From positions 2,046,001 through 2,110,000 of the forward strand of contig NZ_JAMXSS010000002.1 of NCBI RefSeq assembly GCF_024124825.1: a stretch of DNA of 64,000 bases, in the 5' to 3' direction. Positions 1 to 12,044 of this stretch are shown here, piece after piece. The notes beneath the pieces were generated by a model. The model worked only from the letters and a program-made list of their open reading frames with translations, was not told the origin of the DNA and did not search any database. Each line of letters begins with the position of its first letter. The stretch's first letter is position 1. The position numbers and the translations under genes are program-made. The DNA comes from Arthrobacter sp. H16F315. Lineage in GTDB: Bacteria > Actinomycetota > Actinomycetes > Actinomycetales > Micrococcaceae.

Positions 1-106
1 CGGCGTCGTCGTGGCTGGGCCGGTCCTTGGTGCGGGGCCGGGTGCCTTTTTTGTTGGGACGGATCCGGGCGTCGGATTCGTCCCAGGAATCAGTGCTGCG
101 TGCCAC
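1..106 (-). CDS. rsgA: RsgA (YjeQ) ribosome small-subunit-dependent GTPase, N-terminal start only
   Basis: Only the first about 35 codons lie in the window; the gene continues past position 1. The minus-strand translation from a GTG at 106 begins [20 protein letters not shown], which I recognise as the basic N-terminus of actinobacterial RsgA, a circularly permuted GTPase acting in late 30S maturation. An AAGGA sits about 8 nt before the GTG. The start overlaps the 3' end of aroA by 17 bp in another frame, so the two are probably co-transcribed and translationally coupled; aroA-rsgA is a usual order in this group. No GTPase motif is visible because the gene is cut. Confidence 0.7.
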   Translation of the reverse strand, partial: MARSTDSWDESDARIRPNKKGTRPRTKDRPSHDDA

Positions 107-1519
107 CGGAGGCGTCCTTGTCTGCCGGGGAGGCCCCTGCGGGAGGCGTGGTTCCTGCGCTAAGGCCAAGCATGGCCTCCCACAGTTGCGGGAAGTCGGG
201 CATGGTCTTCGCCGTGGTCCCAATATCCTCGACAACGACACCCGTTACGGCCAGGCCGAGGATGGCGCCGGCCGTGGCCATCCGGTGGTCGGCGTAGCTG
301 CGGACGACGCCGCCGTGCAGCGGGGCGGGCCGGATGATGAGGCCGTCAGAGGTCTCCTCCGCGTCCCCGCCGAGCCGGTTGATCTCCGCCACGAGGGCGG
401 CCAGCCGGTCCGTTTCGTGCCCGCGGAGGTGGGCGATGCCACTGAGCCGCGAGGGACCGCTGGCGAGCGCGCAGAGTGCGGCGACAGTGGGGGCAAGTTC
501 GCTGGTCTCGTCAAAGTTCCCGCCGGTGAGCTCCGGGCCGCCGGTGACGGTCAGGGTACCGTCGGTGAGCGACACTGTGGCCCCCATCTCCGCGAGCACG
601 CTGCGCCACATATCGCCGACCTGCGTCGTCGGGGCCGGCCAGTTCGGGATGCGGACGGTGCCTCGGGTGGCCAGGGCCGCCGCCAGGAACGGACCTGCGT
701 TGGAAAGGTCCTGTTCGATCCTGACGTCAAAGGCCCGGATGGGTCCGGGCGAGACAACCCAGTGGTTCGGGCGGGAATCGTCCACGGCTACCCCGGCTCC
801 GCGCAGCACGGCGACGGTCATGGTGATGTGGTCAAGGCTGGGAACGGGCTTGCCTGGGTGTTCGTGGCTCTGGTGTTCGAGGTGCAGTCCGTCCACAAAC
901 CGGGACCCGGCCAGGAGCAGTGCGGACACAAACTGCGAGGACGCGCTGGCGTCAATAACGAGGTGGCCGCCGCGCACGGCGGCCGCGCCGTCGACGGTGA
1001 ACGGCAGCGAGGATGCCGGGCCTCCGTCGGGCGCGCTGACCCTGACGCCCAGCCCGGTGAGAGCTTCGATGATGGGGCCCATTGGGCGCTCGCGCGCGTG
1101 CGGATCTCCGTCGAACAGCGTCAGCCCCGGGCGCAGGGCCGCGAGGGGCGGCACAAACCGCATGACCGTCCCCGCCAGCCCGCAGTCCACCACCCCCGGC
1201 CCCCGGCTGCCGCCTGGCTGATGGGCGTGATGGCCAGGTCCGGACCGAAATCGCCGTCGCCGGGCACTTCCGTGATCACCGCCCCGAGTTGCCGCAGCGC
1301 CTCGATCATCAGGGCGGAGTCCCGGGAGTGCAGCGGAGCCCGGAGCCGTGAGGGCCCGTCCGCGAGGGCGGCCAGCACGAGGTAGCGGTTGGTGAGGGAC
1401 TTGGATCCCGGAACGGTGACTGTTGCGTCCACCGGGTGCCCGGCGAAGGGCGCCGGCCAGAGGGCGGCAGCGTTCGCCGGCAGGGGGTGTGCGGCTGCTG
1501 TGGGGGTGGTGCCGGTCAT
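90..1519 (-). CDS. aroA: 3-phosphoshikimate 1-carboxyvinyltransferase (EPSP synthase), frameshifted
   Basis: Catalyses EPSP formation from shikimate-3-phosphate and phosphoenolpyruvate, the sixth step of the shikimate pathway. The N-terminal part (1519 to about 1200) has the S3P/PEP-binding signature [20 protein letters not shown]; the rest (about 1193 to 90) has [17 protein letters not shown], the motif around [18 protein letters not shown] and the expected C-terminus. The halves are in different frames: a G-rich stretch at about 1190-1204 needs one extra base to read [15 protein letters not shown]. Rejoined, the protein is about 475 residues, slightly longer than usual. A real break would cause aromatic auxotrophy, so a missing base in the sequence is the simpler reading. 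It starts 7 bp after the DoxX gene and overlaps rsgA. Confidence 0.9.
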
Positions 1520-1526
1520 TGCTGCT

Positions 1527-2042
1527 TTAGGCTCCGACGGTGTGGTCTACGGCTTTGCGTACGGCCTTGTCGGCTTTTTTCATCTGTTTGCCGGTGCTCT
1601 TCCTGACATCGGCGGCAAGGTGCTCAGCCCGCCACGCCAGGCTGGGACGGCCGTCCGTGTCGACTGCGGCCAGCAGGACGCCGCCGGTCAGTGAGACGTT
1701 CTTGAGCAGCTGCTTGCGGCGGGCATTGCGGCCCTCAGTGGAGGTGATGTCCGCGCTGCGCCATTCGACGTAGCTGTTGAGCGCCGAGATGACAGCCAGG
1801 ATGCTTGCGGCCAGACGTGCCGACTTGCCGAGGGCAAACATAAGGCCGGCCCCGACCTGGGTGCCGCCGATGACCCGGGCGAGGACTTTTTCGCTGGTCT
1901 GGAACGGCAGGGACTCCGCTGCGCGGCGCAGCAGGGGTGAGAGCTGCGTGGCGGTGTCATCCGCGTTCTTGAGCTTGTCCAGCCCGGCAAGGACGAAACT
2001 GGACGCCAGCATGGGCCGGGCGAGAAAGCGGACAAACGACAT
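1527..2042 (-). CDS. DoxX family membrane protein
   Basis: A 171-residue protein beginning [20 protein letters not shown], typical of the DoxX family: an Arg-rich start, then about four hydrophobic helices (roughly residues 10-25, 60-80, 80-95 and 115-130) with a GxxxxxGLMFALG segment. DoxX proteins are small inner-membrane proteins linked in some actinobacteria to thiol and redox stress (in mycobacteria with SodA and SseA); the reaction is not established. The C-terminal 40 residues are hydrophilic and Lys-rich. The gene is 7 bp upstream of aroA on the same strand and probably heads an aroA-rsgA transcript. It is divergent from the sigR thiol-stress locus, which could fit a redox role, but that is inference. 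Confidence 0.8.
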   Translation of the reverse strand: MSFVRFLARPMLASSFVLAGLDKLKNADDTATQLSPLLRRAAESLPFQTSEKVLARVIGGTQVGAGLMFALGKSARLAASILAVISALNSYVEWRSADITSTEGRNARRKQLLKNVSLTGGVLLAAVDTDGRPSLAWRAEHLAADVRKSTGKQMKKADKAVRKAVDHTVGA

Positions 2043-2111
2043 GAAATTCCTCCTGGGTGGGCGGACCGCGGGAACGAAGCGGGAGAACCGGTTCTAGTCT
2101 TGCACTTTTGT

Positions 2112-2137
2112 GGAATATTTGCCCGCCGGGCGGGGTT
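2112..2137 (+). promoter_or_regulatory. Sigma-R/SigH-type promoter (GGAAT-N18-GTT)
   Basis: GGAAT at 2112-2116 and GTT at 2135-2137 are separated by exactly 18 bases, matching the sigma-R consensus described for Streptomyces coelicolor. It points toward sigR, so it is a probable autoregulatory promoter. A start site would fall near 2143-2148, about 28 nt before the ATG at 2174 that opens the extended sigR frame. Confidence 0.65.
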
Positions 2138-2428
2138 GTCGATAGCAGATTCCAGGCCCTGGTTTAGGGCTGGATGTCGGTCGAGCGAGAGTCAGATCGG
2201 CCCGGAACCACGGGCTGGAACACGGTGCCACGGCCAAACGAGTCAGTCGTGGCGCAGGAAGGCGGAACTATGGTTCTGGTGAAGGACACGCCCTTGAGGA
2301 ACAGTCCCTTGGCGACCAGCGGGAAACCGGCGTTAGGAGGCGGACAGTTGTGGGCTGATGCCCTGCAGCAGGCAACCATGCCGGCAGCCCGGGACGGCCG
2401 CCGCACTGTCACAGTAGACTTGGGGGCA

Positions 2429-3226
2429 ATGAGCACCATGGATCCGGCCGTCACGGCCAAGCACACGGTCGCCGGAAACGGTGCCACACCCGCCAAGTCA
2501 CCCGCCGCCAGTCCTGCTGGCGCACCGTCAGGCGCTGCCCCGGAGATTGACGCCGGGCTGGACGCGGCGGCCCGGGAGACGATCGTGGACGGTCAGGCGC
2601 TGGACACTGCGACTGAAACGACGCAGGAACGCCGGGCGCGGTTCGAACGCGACGCCATGCAGTATGTGGACCAGCTGTACTCCGCGGCCATGAGGATGGC
2701 CCGAAACCCCGCTGACGCCGAGGATCTCGTCCAGGAGGCGTACACCAAGGCTTTCTCCGCGTTCCATCAGTACAAGCCCGGCACCAACTTGAAGGCCTGG
2801 CTGTACCGCATCCTGACGAATACCTACATTAACCTTTACCGCAAGCGCCAACGCGAGCCCCTGCAGTCCAACTCGGACACCATTGAGGACTGGCAGCTGG
2901 CCCGGGCCGAGTCGCATACGTCTTCGGGGCTTCGGTCGGCCGAGGCCGAGGCCCTCGACCACCTGCCGGACTCGGATGTGAAGCGGGCGCTGCAGTCCAT
3001 TCCGGAGGAGTTCCGGCTGGCGGTCTATTTTGCCGACGTCGAGGGATTCGCGTACAAGGAAATTTCAGAAATTATGAACACGCCGATCGGGACCGTGATG
3101 TCCCGCCTGCACCGCGGCCGGAAGCTGCTGCGGGATATGCTCGGCGACTACGCCGCCGAGCGCGGATTCAGGGCTGCAGATGCCATCGCGGCTGCCGGAA
3201 GCGACAAACAGGAGAACAGGAAATGA
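2429..3226 (+). CDS. sigR: RNA polymerase ECF sigma factor SigR/SigH (thiol-oxidative stress)
   Basis: An ECF sigma factor directing thiol-oxidative and heat stress genes (thioredoxin, mycothiol and protease genes in relatives). From the ATG at 2429 (preceded by GGGGG) it is 265 residues. Region 2 shows [20 protein letters not shown] and [20 protein letters not shown]; region 4 shows [20 protein letters not shown] and [18 protein letters not shown]. About 65 Ala/Pro-rich residues precede region 2. The frame stays open upstream to an ATG at 2174, giving a 350-residue form, just downstream of a sigma-R-type promoter; both starts may be used. The stop overlaps the rsrA ATG (ATGA), so the two are coupled. 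Confidence 0.93.
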   Translation: MSTMDPAVTAKHTVAGNGATPAKSPAASPAGAPSGAAPEIDAGLDAAARETIVDGQALDTATETTQERRARFERDAMQYVDQLYSAAMRMARNPADAEDLVQEAYTKAFSAFHQYKPGTNLKAWLYRILTNTYINLYRKRQREPLQSNSDTIEDWQLARAESHTSSGLRSAEAEALDHLPDSDVKRALQSIPEEFRLAVYFADVEGFAYKEISEIMNTPIGTVMSRLHRGRKLLRDMLGDYAAERGFRAADAIAAAGSDKQENRK

Positions 3227-3483
3227 GCGACTGCCAGGGACTGGGCGACTGCGACGACGCCCGGATGCAACGTATCTACGAGTACCTCGACGGTGCCCTC
3301 ACCCACGATGACATCGCCGAAATCAAGGACCACTTGGACGGCTGCCCGGAATGTTTTGAGCAGTACGACCTCGAATGTGTCATCCGGGTCATGGTGAAGC
3401 GTTCCTGCAGCGAGGCCGCCCCGGAAAACCTTAAGAACGCGATCCTGGACCGGATCCACTCGAGCAACCCAGTTGAGGCCTGA
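3223..3483 (+). CDS. rsrA: Mycothiol-system anti-sigma factor RsrA
   Basis: An 86-residue zinc-binding anti-sigma (ZAS) protein. The signature H-x3-C-x2-C is present as HLDGCPECF (residues about 38-46), with additional cysteines at 5 and 10 in the N-terminus and at residues 52 and 62. In the family, oxidation of the Zn-ligand cysteines to a disulfide releases the sigma factor. The ATG overlaps the sigR stop, the usual arrangement for balanced synthesis. Its frame ends 31 bp before a strong hairpin terminator. The length (86 against roughly 100 in Streptomyces) is normal for Micrococcaceae as far as I recall. Confidence 0.93.
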   Translation: MSDCQGLGDCDDARMQRIYEYLDGALTHDDIAEIKDHLDGCPECFEQYDLECVIRVMVKRSCSEAAPENLKNAILDRIHSSNPVEA

Positions 3484-3514
3484 CCGGGCCCAAGGTTCGG
3501 CTCAACCGCCAAAA

Positions 3515-3555
3515 ACGAATGACCCCGGAAACCGTGAGGTTCCGGGGTCATTCGT
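3515..3555. terminator. Bidirectional hairpin terminator, sigR-rsrA / bL37
   Basis: Perfect 16-bp inverted repeat: ACGAATGACCCCGGAA at 3515-3530 pairs with 3540-3555 around a 9-nt loop. It is flanked by A-rich sequence on the left, so it can work for the leftward bL37 gene as well as for rsrA. Confidence 0.85.
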
Positions 3556-3580
3556 CTAAAGCTGTCATTCCAAGCTTTGC

Positions 3581-3655
3581 CTAGGCGTTGGGGCGCTTGC
3601 CGTGGTTCGCGCCGCCACGCTTACGGTCACGACGTTTACGTGCACGTTTGCTCAT
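3581..3655 (-). CDS. Ribosomal protein bL37 (24-residue AURKAIP1/COX24-domain protein)
   Basis: A 24-codon gene starting ATG at 3655 with an AAGGAGG ribosome-binding site about 6 nt upstream. It encodes MSKRARKRRDRKRGG followed by ANHGKRPNA, a peptide of nearly all basic residues. This matches the tiny actinobacterial large-subunit protein bL37 seen in mycobacterial ribosome structures, often annotated AURKAIP1/COX24 domain protein. It stands alone between a convergent terminator and padR. At this length it is easily missed by gene finders; the strong ribosome-binding site and the characteristic NHGKRPN ending make it convincing. Confidence 0.9.
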   Translation of the reverse strand: MSKRARKRRDRKRGGANHGKRPNA

Positions 3656-3717
3656 AGCTGGCCTCCTTAATTTTTGGTACTCAAAAGAGCTGCCCTCAAG
3701 TCTCCCACATCGGGGCA

Positions 3718-3736
3718 CCCGCCGCGAACCGGCGGG
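3718..3736 (-). terminator. Hairpin after padR
   Basis: CCCGCCG at 3718-3724 pairs with CGGCGGG at 3730-3736 around CGAAC, 10 bp after the padR stop. The stem is short (7 bp) and no clear T-run follows, so this is a weak call. Confidence 0.35.
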
Positions 3737-3745
3737 GCGGGCGGA

Positions 3746-4366
3746 TCACTCGAGGGAATTGCGGATGGAGATCCGTGCCTGGTCCAGTACCGTCTTGACA
3801 GTCTCCAGCGTCACCGGCGTGATCGGGTGCCGTCCGCCGTGGCGGCGCAGCTCCACCCGGACGTCGTCGCGGAACGCCTGCACCAGCATCTCGGCCTCCC
3901 GCAGCCGGGTGTCGCCTTCCGGTGAGTAGCGCTGCCCGGCCAACGCGGCAACTGTTGAGCCAGCTGCGCGGGCCGAGGAACGCGCGGCCTCGGCCGTTGC
4001 AGCCAGCTCGGCCCGGAGGCCGCGCATGTTGACCTTGATGTCCTGCCGCAGGTTGTCGGCCAGCCGCCGGACGGACGCGCTGATATCCTTTTCCACGCCT
4101 GCAAGTTCGTCCCGCCGGCGCTCCAGCTCCAGGAGTCCGCCCGGGGTGATGCTGTAGTAGGTACGGCGTCCCTCGCTGTGCGTGTCCACCAGCCCTTCCT
4201 CCTCCAGCTTGCCCAGCCGCGGATAGATCGTTCCGGCGCTGGGGGAGTAGGTTCCGCCGAAACGTTCGCTGAGCGCCTTGATCAGCTCGTAGCCGTGCTT
4301 CGGACCTGATTCCAGCAGTGCCAGCAGATATAGCCGCAGGGCCCCGTGGGCGAAGACCGGGGGCAT
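3746..4366 (-). CDS. PadR family transcriptional regulator
   Basis: A 206-residue regulator. Residues 1-85 form the PadR winged helix, with FAHGALRLYLLALLESGPKH, GYELIKALSERFGGTYSPSAG, TIYPRLGKLEEEGLV and RTYYSITPGG. The C-terminal half is helical with an Ala/Arg-rich segment consistent with dimerisation; it is longer than single-domain PadR-s1 proteins. Its ATG overlaps the stop of the upstream DUF4097 gene (TGATG), so the pair is co-transcribed. The operon is preceded by several TATATCG inverted repeats that are the obvious candidates for its own binding sites, suggesting negative autoregulation. The inducer is unknown. Confidence 0.92.
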   Translation of the reverse strand: MPPVFAHGALRLYLLALLESGPKHGYELIKALSERFGGTYSPSAGTIYPRLGKLEEEGLVDTHSEGRRTYYSITPGGLLELERRRDELAGVEKDISASVRRLADNLRQDIKVNMRGLRAELAATAEAARSSARAAGSTVAALAGQRYSPEGDTRLREAEMLVQAFRDDVRVELRRHGGRHPITPVTLETVKTVLDQARISIRNSLE

Positions 4367-5193
4367 CAGCGTTCCTGTACGGTGTCCGCGTCGGGCAGGC
4401 CGTGGAAGATCGACGTCCTGCCGGACACTGAATTGGTCCGGACCAGCATAAGTTGGGTGTCCGGGCCGGCGATGGTCTGGACCGTGCCCCCTGGCTGGTT
4501 GTACTTCTGGTCGTCAATGACGATGGTGCCGCTGGCGGACTTGGCAATGATGTCCACGCCAACATCGTGCGGGAGCCGGATGGTGACGTCTCCGGAGACC
4601 GAATTGGCACCAAAGTCCTGGGCGAAGCCGTGCAGGTCGAAATTGAGGTCGCCACTGACTGTGTTGGCGCGGATATTGCTGAGGTCACCCGAGGCCGTGA
4701 CCTCGCCCGAGACGCTCTTGGCCGTCAGCACGCCATGATGGTTGCGGGCGATCACTTCGCCGCTGACGGTGTTGAGCGAGAGGTCCCCGGCGGTGCCGTC
4801 GGCCAGCACGGAACCGGAGACCGTGTTCAGCCGGGTGTGCCCGCTGACCCCGGACACCATACCGTCGCCGCTGACGGTCCCGGCCTCAACGTCGATGCCG
4901 GCCGGCGCGGCGATGCTGATGACCAGCGAGTTGCTGCTGCTGTTGTTGACGGTCCCCATAAGGTTCTTGAACCACCCCTGCGGCCCGTGCAGCTGGTGGC
5001 GGACCTCGAGGCGGCCGTTCACGAGGCTGATCGCCAGCGGGTCGCCATGGACCTCGGATACCTCGATTCGGGTGACGGGCTCATCATGGGTGACGATGTC
5101 GAAGCGTCCCCGGACGATGCCGAGCTTGAGCGAGCTGACGCCGTCGACGTCGATGGTCTGCGGACCGGTGACGGTCCAGTTGTTCTCTGTCAT
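4366..5193 (-). CDS. DUF4097 beta-strand repeat protein (PadR-associated)
   Basis: A 275-residue protein from the ATG at 5193, which has GGAGGA just upstream; a longer in-frame reading to 5283 would run through the operator and is unlikely. From about residue 110 the sequence is a run of repeats of the type NTVSGxVxADG, SVSGEVTASGDL and ANTVSGDLNFDL, typical of DUF4097 adhesin-like beta-helix proteins. It has no signal peptide or membrane helix, so it appears cytoplasmic. Function is unknown; in actinobacteria DUF4097 genes frequently sit directly before a padR gene, as here. A role as a sensor or partner of PadR is possible but unproven. Confidence 0.85.
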   Translation of the reverse strand: MTENNWTVTGPQTIDVDGVSSLKLGIVRGRFDIVTHDEPVTRIEVSEVHGDPLAISLVNGRLEVRHQLHGPQGWFKNLMGTVNNSSSNSLVISIAAPAGIDVEAGTVSGDGMVSGVSGHTRLNTVSGSVLADGTAGDLSLNTVSGEVIARNHHGVLTAKSVSGEVTASGDLSNIRANTVSGDLNFDLHGFAQDFGANSVSGDVTIRLPHDVGVDIIAKSASGTIVIDDQKYNQPGGTVQTIAGPDTQLMLVRTNSVSGRTSIFHGLPDADTVQER

Positions 5194-5207
5194 GGCTCCT
5201 CCAGGAG

Positions 5208-5293
5208 GGCGATACTTCGTGCGGATAGTTGCGATATATCGTGACCCATAAGTCACGATATATCGCCGTCCTGGCACGGTCAAGATATATCGC
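5208..5293. promoter_or_regulatory. Clustered PadR-type operators upstream of DUF4097-padR
   Basis: A perfect 15-bp inverted repeat (GCGATATATCGTGAC at 5231-5245 and its complement at 5252-5266, 6-nt spacer) contains two palindromic CGATATATCG units. A third, less complete copy (AGATATATCG) lies near 5283-5292 and a degenerate GCGATACTTCG near 5209-5219. The cluster lies 15-100 bp before the DUF4097 start. AT-rich TATCG palindromes are typical PadR targets, so repression by the adjacent PadR is likely. Confidence 0.65.
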
Positions 5294-5322
5294 GGAGTTT
5301 TCCCGGGGACGGGTACCGGCGG

Positions 5323-5922
5323 CTACGCCGGCGCGTCAATCCCCAGCCACTGGAACCAGCCGCGGTGCAGCACGAGCCACGCCATCAGGCCGTAGCCGGC
5401 CTGGCCGGGGGTGCCGCCGTTCGCGGCCAGGTCCTGGCGCCACTGCTCGTGATTGAGCAGCGGCGAAAAGGTGTCGACGTAGAGGTGCTTGCGCCGGGTG
5501 GTGACGTCGGCAAATGCGGTGTTCAGTTCGCCGAGCCGGCGGTTCTGGGCGGGATCCAATGTTGGCGGCGGGCCCACGATAAAGACCTCGATCTTGTTCT
5601 GCGAGGCCGCGTCCAGGATGTTGGCGAGGTTGAGCCGGCTCCGGGCAGTTGAGAGCCCAAATTCGACATCGCGGCCGGAGAGTCCGATCACGAGGCGGTT
5701 TTCGCAGTGGTTGTTGAAGCGCCGGCCGGCTTCCGCGAGCCAACGGGCCGCCAGCCCTTCGGTGCCTTCCTGCGGGCAGGGGAGGGAATAGCATTCCAGG
5801 GACAATCCGTCCTGCGGCGTGCGCGCCAGCACCCGGCCCAGCCAGCCCAGTGCGCGGGGATCACCCAGCCCGGCCAGCATTTCATCGCCAACGGCTGCGA
5901 TCCTAAGCTTTCGATCTTCCAC
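5323..5922 (-). CDS. SGNH/GDSL-hydrolase-fold protein with degenerate active site
   Basis: A 199-residue protein with the GDSL/SGNH layout: block I AAVGDEMLAGLGDPRALGWL (residues 10-29), block III IGLSGRDVEFGL (about 80-90) and block V NGGTPGQAGYGLMAW near the C-terminus. The catalytic positions look lost: GDS is GDE, the G-x-N-D of block III reads G-R-D, and the D-x-x-H of block V lacks the histidine. The fold is convincing but hydrolase activity is doubtful, so it may be a pseudoenzyme or may use other residues. It lies downstream of kgd on the same strand but behind a terminator, so it probably has its own promoter. Function unknown. Confidence 0.75.
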   Translation of the reverse strand: MEDRKLRIAAVGDEMLAGLGDPRALGWLGRVLARTPQDGLSLECYSLPCPQEGTEGLAARWLAEAGRRFNNHCENRLVIGLSGRDVEFGLSTARSRLNLANILDAASQNKIEVFIVGPPPTLDPAQNRRLGELNTAFADVTTRRKHLYVDTFSPLLNHEQWRQDLAANGGTPGQAGYGLMAWLVLHRGWFQWLGIDAPA

Positions 5923-6008
5923 GACTACCTCTTCACTCCAGAGCGTCCAATAAACCGTTCCCCGGGACCATCCGTGATGGCGGGGGACTCCGCCGGGTTA
6001 AACACCGG

Positions 6009-6048
6009 TGCCCGGCCGGAGTTGTGTAGGTGCACCTCCGGCCGGGCA
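6009..6048 (-). terminator. kgd terminator hairpin
   Basis: TGCCCGGCCGGAG at 6009-6021 pairs perfectly with 6036-6048, with a 14-nt loop. It lies 10 bp after the kgd stop. Confidence 0.7.
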
Positions 6049-6057
6049 GCGTTGACC

Positions 6058-9924
<3,867 letters not shown>

Positions 9925-10196
9925 TTGAATTACGCCTCTTCCATGAGTTTGATTCCCACTGGTGTCACGGTGCGTCAGCACGGCGATTGAACCAGTCTCC
10001 GCGTCCAGTGAACCCAGACCCATGCCAGTCTAGTGACGATTCTCGCCAAACCGCCAATAAGGGTGACTCAAATCATCGAGTCGACTCAACGCGTCTCCGC
10101 GTCACCCAATCCCGTCCTCCCGGGGCCCCCGGCCGGCCGCCGCGTGGCGTCGGAGCGCCGGGAAGGGCGGGGTCCGCGGCCGTTCAAAAGCCTCGC

Positions 10197-10202
10197 TACA
10201 AT
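10197..10202 (+). promoter_or_regulatory. Candidate -10 element for guaB1
   Basis: TACAAT stands out in a GC-rich intergenic region between kgd and guaB1, 49 bp before the GTG start. I see no good -35 hexamer at 17-18 bp, so this is tentative. The rest of 10024-10250 shows nothing I recognise. Confidence 0.35.
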
Positions 10203-10241
10203 CGCAGGGAGAACCCGTTGAGCACCGGAATGCCTACCTAA

Positions 10242-11720
<1,479 letters not shown>

Positions 11721-12044
11721 CCGTGCCGACGGCGCGGGCAACGGCCGGTGCCCCATCCGGGGTCGCCGCGTCGGCGGCGGACGCAGGCGTTCCTGTAGAC
11801 TGAAATCCTTATGGACAGTAAATCTAGGTGCCGGCCTGGGGGCTGTCTGCGGGGAACGGAAACCCTTCCCGCGCAGTTGACCCGAAGAGCCGGCAAACCC
11901 CGTTCACGCTCCCACCATTCTCCGGCGGCACGCCAGCCACAGGCCTTCAGGGGCACCCGGTCGTTCCAGGAAACAGGGTCGGTCCCGGCCGACCATCCTC
12001 CGCCGGGACCCTCCCGCGGTGCAGCCCCGGAAGCAGGCCGCTAA
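11721..12044 (+). promoter_or_regulatory. Long GC-rich leader before the CNNM genes, possibly structured RNA
   Basis: 324 bp without a convincing gene. TAGACT near 11796 could be a -10 element. Downstream, TGCGGGGAACGG and CCTTCCCGCGCA at 11848-11875 fold into a hairpin with an AAAC loop and single-base bulges, and further G-rich and C-rich blocks that can pair continue to about 12030. A possible 77-codon reading (11811-12044) has no ribosome-binding site and no family resemblance. Leaders of CNNM/CorC genes can be metal-responsive; I could not match this one to the M-box or another riboswitch by eye. Confidence 0.35.

Noticed and set aside
2330..2420. Second sigma-R-type promoter near the short sigR start
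   Set aside because: A GGGAAA with a downstream GTT was seen, but the spacing is 20 or more, outside the consensus.
11821..11900. M-box (Mg2+) riboswitch before the CNNM genes
   Set aside because: TAGGTG is shared with M-box consensus, but the conserved GCUGCC and GACGCCAA elements could not be found, so I left it as an unassigned leader.
11811..12044. 77-codon ORF in the CNNM leader
   Set aside because: No ribosome-binding site, arginine/proline-rich and not similar to anything known; more likely untranslated leader.
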